Part shown: one piece after another, positions 18,292 to 28,891 of the stretch
Position numbering within the stretch: position 1 is the first letter of the stretch
Layout: every line of letters begins with the position of its first letter
DNA from: Alphaproteobacteria bacterium
GTDB taxonomy: Bacteria; Pseudomonadota; Alphaproteobacteria; Acetobacterales; Acetobacteraceae
Reading direction: 5' to 3'
DNA: 43,897 nt
Assembly: GCA_017307335.1 (NCBI GenBank)
Contig: JAFKFJ010000187.1
Coordinates: 1 to 43,897 of the forward strand
Notes under the pieces: model-generated
Database searches by the model: none
The model's input: the letters and a program-made list of their open reading frames with translations, nothing else
Told to the model about the DNA's origin: nothing
Translations under genes and position numbers: made by a program

Positions 18292-18954
18292 ATGGCGGAG
18301 GACGGAGAGGTCGGCGCCGGGCGCGAGAAGCTGGTGGCCCGCAAGCAGGAATGGGCGCGCGAGGGCCGCCTGCTCACCGGCACCACGGCCGACCCCGCGC
18401 GCGTTCGCCTCCCGCCCGGCCAGCGCCTGGTGCGCGACTGGCCGGTGCTCGATCTCGGCGTGCAGCCCGACGTGACGGCGCAGAAGTTCCGCCTCGACGT
18501 GGACGGCGCGGTCGCCCGGCCGCTCAGCCTCGACCTCGACGCATTCATGGCGCTGCCGCAGGCGGAGAGCGTGGCAGACATGCACTGCGTCACGCAGTGG
18601 TCGCGCTACGACAACCGCTGGCAGGGCGTGGCGGCGCGCACGCTGCTGGAACAGGCGATGCCGAAGCCCGAAGCGCAGCACGTGGTCTTTCATGCCCATG
18701 ACGGCTACACGACCAACGTGCGGCTCGATCAGTTCGACCAGCCGGACGTGTTTCTCGTGCACCGCTGGAACGGCGCGCCGATCCCGCGCCAGCACGGCGG
18801 GCCGGTGCGGGTGATGATCCCACGCCTCTATCTGTGGAAGTCGGCGAAGTGGGTGCGGCGGATCGAGCTGGTCGTGCAGGATCGGCCCGGGTTCTGGGAA
18901 ACCCGCGGCTATCACAACAACGCCGATCCGTGGCGCGAGGAACGCTACGGCTGA
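18292..18954 (+). CDS. SUOX-fold molybdopterin-dependent oxidoreductase (sulfite oxidase-like)
   Basis: 220 residues of the oxidoreductase molybdopterin-binding domain. Seen: DWPVLDLGVQPDV near the N-terminus, then DMHCVTQWSRYDNRWQGV, in which Cys99 is the expected molybdenum ligand, and PRLYLWKSAKWVRRIEL near the C-terminus, typical of the short sulfite-oxidase-like branch. There is no Tat signal or heme/dimerisation domain, so it is probably cytoplasmic and its physiological substrate and electron acceptor are unknown. It starts 6 nt after smpB. Its 3' end overlaps the convergent EAL gene by 10 nt. Confidence 0.88.
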   Translation: MAEDGEVGAGREKLVARKQEWAREGRLLTGTTADPARVRLPPGQRLVRDWPVLDLGVQPDVTAQKFRLDVDGAVARPLSLDLDAFMALPQAESVADMHCVTQWSRYDNRWQGVAARTLLEQAMPKPEAQHVVFHAHDGYTTNVRLDQFDQPDVFLVHRWNGAPIPRQHGGPVRVMIPRLYLWKSAKWVRRIELVVQDRPGFWETRGYHNNADPWREERYG

Positions 18955-19790
18955 TCGGCCCAGAGTGTCGCGGCCGGCATCGCCCGGCCGAACAGCGGGC
19001 CCTGCCCGCTCTCACAGCCGCAGTCGGCGAGAAGCGCGCGCTGCGCCTCCGTATCGACGCAATCCGCAATGACGCCGAGGCCGAGGGCCGCGGCGGCGGT
19101 GATGATGGCGCGCACGATCGCAACCCCCTCGGCATCGTCCGGCAGATCGCGCACCAGCCCTCGATGCAGCTTCACCGCCGTCAGCGGCAGCCGCTGCAGC
19201 AGCGCGAGTGCCGCGTGCGCCGCGCCGAAATCATCGAGCACGAGCCCCACCCCGATGTCGCGGATCGCCGACAGCAGCAGCAGCGTCTCCGCATCGGCGT
19301 CGAGTAGGGACGCCTCGGGCACCGCGATCTCAAGCCGCTCGGGCGGCAGTGCCGCGGCGCCCAGGGCGGCGGCGAGCTGGCCGAGCAGGACGCCGCCCGC
19401 GAGCTGCGGCAGGCTCACCTTGACCGACACCACGCACGCCCCGGGCCAGCCGGCCGCCTCCCGGCAGGCGGTGCGCAGCACCTGGGCGCCGAGCGGCACC
19501 GCAAGCCCGGCTGCCTCGGCCAGCGGCAGGAAGACGGAGGGTGGCACGACGCCGCGGCGCGGATGCGGCCAGCGCAGCGCCGCCTCGGCACCGTATGGCA
19601 CCCCGCTCGCCAGCGCCACGCGCGGCACGTAGCGCAGCACGAAGCCGTCGGCGTGCACCGCCTCCGCCAGTTCGCGCATCAGCCGCCGGCGTTCGGCCTG
19701 CACGTCGCGGCGACGGGGTTCGAGGCGAAAGCGCGGCGGCGCGGCCGCGGCGGGCGGTGCCACGGGCCGCTGCACGAGGTCGGACGGCAT
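18945..19790 (-). CDS. Degenerate EAL-domain protein, probably catalytically inactive
   Basis: 281 residues: a Pro/Ala/Arg-rich N-terminus (1-40) then one EAL domain to the end; no GGDEF, PAS or membrane segment. Compared with active c-di-GMP phosphodiesterases, Glu69 of the EAL motif (here EAAL), DDFG (186-189), Lys207 and Gln263 are kept. Other key residues are altered: the VNxS Asn is Lys124, the metal Glu of ExE-I-T-E is Ala156, KxD is Lys207-Leu-His209, and EGVE is DCVD (Asp243, Asp246). YQP is YVP. Loss of two metal ligands argues against hydrolysis; a c-di-GMP-sensing or protein-binding role is possible. It is divergent from an unrecognised coiled-coil gene. Confidence 0.85.
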   Translation of the reverse strand: MPSDLVQRPVAPPAAAAPPRFRLEPRRRDVQAERRRLMRELAEAVHADGFVLRYVPRVALASGVPYGAEAALRWPHPRRGVVPPSVFLPLAEAAGLAVPLGAQVLRTACREAAGWPGACVVSVKVSLPQLAGGVLLGQLAAALGAAALPPERLEIAVPEASLLDADAETLLLLSAIRDIGVGLVLDDFGAAHAALALLQRLPLTAVKLHRGLVRDLPDDAEGVAIVRAIITAAAALGLGVIADCVDTEAQRALLADCGCESGQGPLFGRAMPAATLWADQP

Positions 19791-19955
19791 GAGGCGAGTC
19801 CCGCAATGGTGGGCGCGTCCAGATTATCGAGCAGCTCCTGATTTTTCGGTTAATCGGCCCCGCGCCGTCTCATGGCACGCCGCCGCGCTCCTTTACCGGA
19901 TTGTTCATTGCGGCACGCCAGAGTTCGTCCCGTTTCGCCACGTCCGTGAGACACC

Positions 19956-20939
19956 ATGATCGACGTCGCGCCCGAGCGCTGCGCGCTCGCCAATCCCGTT
20001 TTCGCCCGCTTCGGGGATGCCCTGTTCCGCCGCGCCGAGGCCGACGGCATACCGGTGATGGTGATCGCGCTCGGCGAGGGGCATGCCGCGCTGCCGCTGC
20101 GCGCGTTGCAGCGCGAGTTCCACATCGACGACGACAGCCCCGACGGGCGCATGCTCGGCCTGATCGCGGAATCGCTCGACTACGTGACCTGCCTGCGTCC
20201 CGGCGACAGGCTGCCCGCCGAAGTGCTGACCGGCGAGGCGAGCTGGGAGCCGGAGGCGCGGCACCGCCGCCTCGCCGCCGCGCGGCTGCGCCTGCAACTC
20301 CTCGCCTGGCTCGACCCCGCCGCCGCGCGCGATCCCACCGCGCATGCGCGGCTGGAGACCGATCCGGGGCTGCGCGCCCGCGTGCAGACCGCCTTCGACC
20401 AGGCGGCGACGGCGCTCGGCCTGCCTGACGCAGAGGCGGTGGTGCAGGTGGTGGCGGGGCTGGCCGAGGAGATCGCGTATATCGAGGCGCTGCGCGAGGG
20501 GCTGCTCGCGCGGGTGCAGGCGATGTGCGCGCGGCTCGACACGCTCGGCGCCGGCTGGCGCGGCAACGCCGAGCGACAGACGACGCTGACCCAGGTCCGC
20601 CGCCTCGCCCACATCGCGCTCACCCAACTCGCCGCCCGCTTCGCCGAGGTCGATGCGCAGACCGCCGAGATCGTCGGCGCCTTGCGCAATGCCGAGAGCC
20701 ACCGGGCCTTCATCCGCTCCAGCCGCGACTGGCTCCACCGTTCGCGCCGCGCGTGGGAGCCGCTGCTCGGCGACTGGGACGCGGCGGGTCCGGGGCTGGA
20801 TGATTCCGCGTGGCTGCGTCTCGGCCGCAGCTATCAGTTCCTCGCACCGCGCTTCATGCCGGTGCAGGAGTGGGAAGTCGCGAGCAGCCTGCGGCAGAAG
20901 AAGCGCGCCGGCCTGTTCGGCCCGATCATGCAGTGGTGA
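19956..20939 (+). CDS. Unrecognised protein with helical/coiled-coil middle region
   Basis: 327 residues, not assigned to a family by eye. The N-terminal ~100 residues look like a compact alpha/beta domain (CALANPVFARFGDALFRRAEADG, VMVIALGEGHAALPL). Residues ~100-260 are strongly helical with heptad-like Leu/Ala and many Glu/Arg, suggesting a coiled coil. The C-terminus is Trp-rich (RDWLHRSRRAWEPLLGDWD) and ends in a basic patch (RQKKRAG). No signal peptide or membrane span is present. It is divergent from the degenerate EAL gene across 165 nt, suggesting shared regulation. Its last 14 nt overlap the convergent FAD oxidase gene. GC-rich codon use and clear reading-frame bias support it as real. 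Confidence 0.75.
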   Translation: MIDVAPERCALANPVFARFGDALFRRAEADGIPVMVIALGEGHAALPLRALQREFHIDDDSPDGRMLGLIAESLDYVTCLRPGDRLPAEVLTGEASWEPEARHRRLAAARLRLQLLAWLDPAAARDPTAHARLETDPGLRARVQTAFDQAATALGLPDAEAVVQVVAGLAEEIAYIEALREGLLARVQAMCARLDTLGAGWRGNAERQTTLTQVRRLAHIALTQLAARFAEVDAQTAEIVGALRNAESHRAFIRSSRDWLHRSRRAWEPLLGDWDAAGPGLDDSAWLRLGRSYQFLAPRFMPVQEWEVASSLRQKKRAGLFGPIMQW

Positions 20940-23757
20940 GCGCGGCGGCCAGCACCTGGACCGAGTGCACCGCCCGCCGTCCCGACAGGTCGGCGATCTG
21001 TGCGCGGCAGGAGGTGCCGTCGGCCACGATCAGGTCGTCGGGCGCCGCCGCGCGCACCGCCGGCAGCAGCGACAGCTCCGCCATCGCCTGCGAGACCGCC
21101 TGCGTCTCGGTCTGATAGCCGAACGCGCCCGCCATGCCGCAGCAGGACGAGGTGATCGGCCGCACCGACAACCCAGGTACCTTTTGCAACAGCGCCAGCG
21201 TCGCCGGGAACGCGCCGAAGCTCTTCTGGTGGCAATGGCCGTGCACGTGCGCCGCCGCCGCGCGCGGGGTGAAGCAAATCCGCTTGTCGTCGGCGAGGAA
21301 CTCCGCGAGCAGCATGACGCGGTCCGCCAGCGCGCGCGCCGCCGCGCCGGGCAGCAGCGACGGCAGCTCGTCCTTCAGCGTGAACAGGCATGACGGCTCC
21401 AGCCCCACCACCGGCGCATCACCCGCAAGGGCGGCGAGCGTGCGCCGCATCTCGCGCCGCGCGCGGTCGATCATGCCGGCCGCCAGGAATGTGCGGCCAC
21501 AGCACAGCGGGCGGCCACGGGCGCGCGGCACGCTCGGGCGCACGCCGGCTGCGTGCAGCACGCGCACCGCGGCGCGCAGGTTCTCCGGCTCGAAGTAGCG
21601 GTTGAAGGTGTCGGCGAACAGCAGCACCGGCGCGCCGTCCCCCGCGCCGCCATCGGCCTCGCGATCGGCGAACACGTCGCCGCGGAACGGCGGCGGCGTG
21701 CGGGCGAGGCCGAGATGGCGCAGGAGCCCCATCTGCGCCGGCAGGTTGGCGAGGCCCGGCGCGATCGCCGCCACACGCGCGAGCCGCGGCAGCGCGGCGA
21801 TCAGCCGCTCGCGCAGCGCCACGCCATGCGCCGCAGCGCGCGCCGCGGTGGCCTCGATCTTCATGCGTGCCATGTCGACGCCGGTCGGGCATTCGCGCCG
21901 GCACGCCTTGCAGCCGACGCAGAAGCGCAGCGCATCCTTCACGTCGGCGCCCGCGATCCCCTTGGCGTCGAGCTGGCCGCTCAGCGCGAGGCGCAGCGTG
22001 TTGGCGCGCCCGCGCACGCCATGCTGTTCATCGCGCGTGGCACGAAAGCTCGGGCACATGCTGCCGGTGTTGAACGCGCGGCAGGTGCCGTTGTTGTTGC
22101 ACATCTCGGCGGCGCCGAGCAGGCCGTTCGGATGCGCCGACCAGTCCAGCCGCTCGACGCTGCCGGGCGCACGCGCATACCCGGGCGGGTAGCGCAGCAG
22201 CGTGCGATCATCCATGCGCGGCGGGTGCACGATCCGGTTGGGATTGAGCAGCCCCGCCGGATCGAAAGCGTCCTTCACCGTCTCGAATGCGCGCACCAGC
22301 CGTTCGCCGAACATCGCCGCGTGGAACTCGCTGCGCACGATGCCGTCGCCGTGCTCGCCGCTGTGGCTGCCCTTGTATTCGCGCACCAGCGCGAAGCACT
22401 CCTCCGCCACCGCGCGCATCGTGGCGAGGTCGTCCGGGTCCTTCGTGTTGAGCACCGGGCGGACATGCAGGCAGCCGACCGAGGCATGCGCGTACCAAGT
22501 GCCGCGCACGCCGTGGCGCGCGAACACTTCCTCCAGCCGCGCGGTGTAGTCGGCGAGGTCGGCGAGCGGCACGGCGCAGTCCTCGATGAAGGAGACCGGC
22601 TTGGCGTCGCCCTTCATCGACATCATGATGTTGAGGCCGGCTTCGCGCACCTGCGCGATGCGCGCCTGGAACGCGGCGTCGGTCGCGCGCACGACCGCGT
22701 TGGGATAGCCGAGGTCGCCCATCGCCTGCTCCAGTGCGTTGAGCCGCGCCGCCAGCGCCGCGTCCTCTTCGCCATGGAACTCGACGATGAGCAGGCTGTC
22801 GGGTTCGCCGATCAGCATTTCCTCGATCGTGGGGCGGTAGATGGGAATGCCGCGCCCGAGTTCGATCATCGTGCGATCGACCAGCTCCACCGCATCGGGA
22901 TCGAGTGCCACCAGGTGCGCGGTCGCCTGCATCGCCGCGCGGAAGGTGGGGAACTGGCAGATGCCGACCACCTTGCGCGGGCGGATCGGGTGCAGAAACA
23001 GCTCGATCGCGGTCGAGAGCGCGAGCGTACCCTCCGAGCCGACCAGCAGCCGCGCGAGGTTGAGCGGGCGGCGCGCCGGCACCAGCGTGTCGATGTTGTA
23101 GCCGCCAACCCGGCGCAGCACGTGCGGAAACCGCACCGCGATCTCCGCCGCCTCCGCCTCGCCCAACGCCAGCAGCCGCGCGGTCAGCTCCGTGATGCGC
23201 GGCGCGGCCTCGTTCTGGCCGACGCTGAAGCGGTGCTGCGTGCCGTCGGCGAGCAGGGCTTCGATCGCGCGCACATTGTCCGCCATCAGCCCGTAGCGGA
23301 TGGACTTGGCGCCGCAGGAGTTGTTGCCGGCCATGCCGCCGATGGTGCAGCGCGAATGCGTCGAGGGATCGACGGGAAAGAATAGCTGCGCCGAGGCGAG
23401 GGCCGCGTTCAGCGTGTTCAGCACGATGCCCGGCTCGACTCGCGCCGTGCGCGCCGCCGGATCGACATGCAGGACGCGGTTGAGGTGCTTGGAAAAGTCG
23501 ATGACCAGCGCGCGGTTCACGGTCTGCCCGCACTGGCTGGTGCCGCCGCCGCGGGCGAGCACCGGCACGCCTTCGGCCCGCGCCACCGCCATCGCCGCGA
23601 CCACGTCGTCGGTGCTGCGCGGCACGACGACGCCGATCGGCATCACCTGATAGATCGACGCATCGGTGGCATAGCGGCCGCGATCGGCGCGCGTGAACAG
23701 CACCTCCGCCGAGGTCTCGCGCCGCAGCCGCTCGGCGAGATGGTCCGCGAGGAGCAT
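20926..23757 (-). CDS. FAD-linked oxidase fused to Fe-S/CCG heterodisulfide-type domains (YdiJ/D-2-hydroxyacid dehydrogenase family)
   Basis: 943 residues from ATG 23757. Order of domains: PCMH-type FAD domain (about 35-260; ARGGGTSQCGQTVN, CTIGGMAGNNSCGAKSIRYG), FAD oxidase C-terminal domain (to about 540; GEHGDGIVRSEF), a ferredoxin-like module with CNNNGTCR and then CVGCKACRRECPTGV near residue 625, and a CCG-type cysteine domain (CCGRTF; SSCCGMAGAFGYQ) at the C-terminus. This is the single-chain equivalent of GlcD plus GlcF, usually oxidising D-lactate, D-2-hydroxyglutarate or glycolate and passing electrons to quinone. Substrate choice is not readable. It is divergent from a glutathione transferase gene across only 64 nt. 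Confidence 0.92.
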   Translation of the reverse strand: MLLADHLAERLRRETSAEVLFTRADRGRYATDASIYQVMPIGVVVPRSTDDVVAAMAVARAEGVPVLARGGGTSQCGQTVNRALVIDFSKHLNRVLHVDPAARTARVEPGIVLNTLNAALASAQLFFPVDPSTHSRCTIGGMAGNNSCGAKSIRYGLMADNVRAIEALLADGTQHRFSVGQNEAAPRITELTARLLALGEAEAAEIAVRFPHVLRRVGGYNIDTLVPARRPLNLARLLVGSEGTLALSTAIELFLHPIRPRKVVGICQFPTFRAAMQATAHLVALDPDAVELVDRTMIELGRGIPIYRPTIEEMLIGEPDSLLIVEFHGEEDAALAARLNALEQAMGDLGYPNAVVRATDAAFQARIAQVREAGLNIMMSMKGDAKPVSFIEDCAVPLADLADYTARLEEVFARHGVRGTWYAHASVGCLHVRPVLNTKDPDDLATMRAVAEECFALVREYKGSHSGEHGDGIVRSEFHAAMFGERLVRAFETVKDAFDPAGLLNPNRIVHPPRMDDRTLLRYPPGYARAPGSVERLDWSAHPNGLLGAAEMCNNNGTCRAFNTGSMCPSFRATRDEQHGVRGRANTLRLALSGQLDAKGIAGADVKDALRFCVGCKACRRECPTGVDMARMKIEATAARAAAHGVALRERLIAALPRLARVAAIAPGLANLPAQMGLLRHLGLARTPPPFRGDVFADREADGGAGDGAPVLLFADTFNRYFEPENLRAAVRVLHAAGVRPSVPRARGRPLCCGRTFLAAGMIDRARREMRRTLAALAGDAPVVGLEPSCLFTLKDELPSLLPGAAARALADRVMLLAEFLADDKRICFTPRAAAAHVHGHCHQKSFGAFPATLALLQKVPGLSVRPITSSCCGMAGAFGYQTETQAVSQAMAELSLLPAVRAAAPDDLIVADGTSCRAQIADLSGRRAVHSVQVLAAALTTA

Positions 23758-23821
23758 GGCGTGCCTAGCGGACCGGGGTCCGCCGCCCATATCGGGACGA
23801 CGCAACCCGCCGGAGTGTCGG

Positions 23822-24517
23822 ATGATCGAAGCCTGGACATGGCCCACGCCGAACGGCCACAAGGTGCATATCGCGCTCGAGGAACTCGCGCTTCCCTACA
23901 CGGTGATCCCCGTGCACATCGGCGCCGGGGAGCAGTTCAAGCCCGAGTTCCTCGCCATCACGCCCAACCACCGCATCCCGGCGATCGTCGATCGCGACGG
24001 CCCGGGCGGCAAGCCGCTGGCGCTGTTCGAGTCCGGCGCGATCCTGATCTACCTCGCGGAGAAAGCGGGACGCCTGATCCCCGCGGCGCCGGCGGCGCGC
24101 TATGCGTGCCTGCAGTGGCTGATGTTCCAGATGGGCGGCGTGGGTCCGATGTTCGGGCAGTACGGGCATTTTCATCACTACGCGGCGGAGCGGCTGGCCT
24201 ATCCGATGGAACGCTATGCCAATGAGGTCGCGCGGCTGCACCGCGTGTTGGAAAAACGATTGAGCGATGCGGAATACCTGGCGGGCGACCACTATTCGAT
24301 TGCCGACATCGCGACCTTCCCGTGGTTGCGCTTTCCTGAACGTCGTGGCATCGACTTCGACGACTATCCGGCGGTGAAGCGGTGGTTTCAGAGCATCGCC
24401 GCGCGGCCGGCGGTTCAGCGGGGTGTGGCGGTCCTCGCGGATCGACAGCGGCAGGGTAGCATGACCGACGCGGAACGCGAGGTCCTGTTCGGCAAGACTC
24501 AGTTTCAGACACGCTAG
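23822..24517 (+). CDS. Glutathione S-transferase family protein (Nu-class/YfcG-like)
   Basis: 231 residues. The N-terminal thioredoxin-fold domain has TPNGHKVHIALEELALPY, NHRIPAIVD with the cis-Pro, and FESGAILIYLAEK, the Glu-Ser glutathione-contact pair. The C-terminal helical domain has the conserved YSIADIATFPW segment. The TPNG start and length resemble the Nu-class YfcG/YghU group, which act as disulfide-bond reductases more than classical transferases. It is cytoplasmic. ATG 23822 was chosen because conserved residues begin at once; in-frame sequence upstream overlaps the divergent oxidase. Substrate unknown. Confidence 0.93.
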   Translation: MIEAWTWPTPNGHKVHIALEELALPYTVIPVHIGAGEQFKPEFLAITPNHRIPAIVDRDGPGGKPLALFESGAILIYLAEKAGRLIPAAPAARYACLQWLMFQMGGVGPMFGQYGHFHHYAAERLAYPMERYANEVARLHRVLEKRLSDAEYLAGDHYSIADIATFPWLRFPERRGIDFDDYPAVKRWFQSIAARPAVQRGVAVLADRQRQGSMTDAEREVLFGKTQFQTR

Positions 24518-24533
24518 GCCGGCGCGGGATCGC

Positions 24534-27285
<2,752 letters not shown>

Positions 27286-27408
27286 GATCTCGTTTCATCC
27301 CGCTGCTGGCGTGCCGCAGGGGCGGCGTTCCAGAGCGGATCGAACCGTAGCAGTCAATATTATTGAGGCGATATCACTTTTCCGAGGCTCACGCCGTCGG
27401 CGGGTCGA

Positions 27409-28887
27409 TCAGGCGAAGCCGAGGAAGCCTTCCATCGCGCTGATCGGCGGTGCCGCCCGCAGCTTGGCGATGTCGGGAACCGGCCGGGCCGGCAGCACCG
27501 CTTCCAGCGCCGCGGCCGCGGCGAGCACGAAGGCGTCGCCGCCGCGCGGCCCCACGATCTGCAGCCCGAACGGCATGCCTACCGAATCGACGCCCGCCGG
27601 CAGGCACACCGCCGGCGTGCCCGCCAGCGTCACGGCGTACGGCAGTGCCAGCCAGTGGAAATAGGTCTTCGTCGGCACCCCGTCGATTTGGGTGGGGTAA
27701 AGCTCCCGCCAGGGGCGGGGGGTGATGGTCATCGCCGGGCTAATAATTAAATCAAAATCCGTGAAGAATTCGACCCAGCGCCGGTACAGCGCCGTGTGCG
27801 CCACTTCGGCCCGCGCCACGTCCAGCGCCGAATACGCAAGCGCCTCCTCGACATTCGCGCGCACGTTCGGCCCGACCTGGTCGGGATGCAGGCGCGACTT
27901 CTCCTCATGGGCGGCCAGGAAGGCCACGCCACGCGCGACCCCGAAGGCCTCGTCGGCGCCGGTGCAGTCCGGCGTCGTATCCGCCGCGCGCCCGACGAGG
28001 CCGCGCAGCGGCGCCGTGCGGGCGGCGAAGGTCTCGCGGATCAGCCGCTCGGTGGGCGCGAAGCCGAAATCCGGCGTGAATGCGACGCGCAGGCGCGACA
28101 GGTCGACCGGCGGCAGCGGCGTGAAATCCTTGGCGCGGCGGACCTGCTTGCCGTGCACCGTGGTCGCGAGCGGGTCGCGCGCATCGTCGGCGACCATCGC
28201 CGACAGCATCAGCGCCAAGTCGGCGACCGAGCGCGCCATCGGGCCGCCGGTGGAAAGCGGCGACCAGCCGAGGCCGCGCCGCTCGCTCGGCACCAGCCCG
28301 GCCGTCGGGCGGAAGCCGACGATGCCGCAGAACGCCGCCGGGTTGCGCAGCGAGCCGCCCATGTCGGTGCCGGAGGCGAGCGGCACCATGCCGGTCGCCA
28401 GCGCCACCGCCGAGCCGCCGGAGGAGCCGGCGCAGGACAGGCGCGGGTCGAACGGGTTGCCGGTCGCGCCATAGACCGCGTTGCGCGTGTTGGCGCCGGC
28501 GCCGAACTCCGGCGTGTTGCTCTTGCCCAGGATGATCGCGCCCGCCGCGCGCAGGCTCGCGACGGTCCGCTCGTCGGCCGCCGGCACGTTGTCGGCGAAC
28601 AGCGGGCTGCCGAACGTCGTGCGCAGCCCCGCGGTTTCCTCGAGGTCCTTGATCACCACCGGCAGCCCGTGCAGCGCGCCGAGCGCGTCGCCGCGCTTTA
28701 CCGCCGCCTCCGCCGCACGCGCCGTCGCGCGCGCCCGGTCGAAGTCGCGGGCGACGACGGCATTCACCGCATGGTCCACCGCCTCGATGCGCGCGATGCA
28801 GCTCTCCACCAGTTCCACCGGCGAGAGCTGGCGCGCGCCGATCAGCCGGCGCGCTTCCGTGGCGCCAAGATCGCAGGGCTCGGTCAT
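27409..28887 (-). CDS. Amidase signature family amidase
   Basis: 492 residues of the amidase-signature fold. The Ser-cisSer-Lys triad is visible: Lys80 in GLPVVIKDLEE, Ser155 in the GSSGGSA motif and nucleophile Ser179 in GTDMGGSLRNPA. It hydrolyses an amide bond; the family includes GatA, allophanate hydrolase, urethanase and aryl-acylamidases, and the substrate is not predictable. No GatB/C neighbours are present, so tRNA transamidation is unlikely. Its ATG is 4 nt after the stop of the GGT-family gene, so the two form an operon with GGT first. A cluster of AT-rich codons (TTA ATT ATT) occurs at about 27740-27770, unlike the rest. Confidence 0.92.
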   Translation of the reverse strand: MTEPCDLGATEARRLIGARQLSPVELVESCIARIEAVDHAVNAVVARDFDRARATARAAEAAVKRGDALGALHGLPVVIKDLEETAGLRTTFGSPLFADNVPAADERTVASLRAAGAIILGKSNTPEFGAGANTRNAVYGATGNPFDPRLSCAGSSGGSAVALATGMVPLASGTDMGGSLRNPAAFCGIVGFRPTAGLVPSERRGLGWSPLSTGGPMARSVADLALMLSAMVADDARDPLATTVHGKQVRRAKDFTPLPPVDLSRLRVAFTPDFGFAPTERLIRETFAARTAPLRGLVGRAADTTPDCTGADEAFGVARGVAFLAAHEEKSRLHPDQVGPNVRANVEEALAYSALDVARAEVAHTALYRRWVEFFTDFDLIISPAMTITPRPWRELYPTQIDGVPTKTYFHWLALPYAVTLAGTPAVCLPAGVDSVGMPFGLQIVGPRGGDAFVLAAAAALEAVLPARPVPDIAKLRAAPPISAMEGFLGFA

Positions 28888-28891
28888 CGGT

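Noticed and set aside
21553-23385. 610-codon plus-strand frame opposite the FAD/Fe-S oxidase
   Set aside because: Shadow of a gene with clear FAD and Fe-S motifs on the minus strand.
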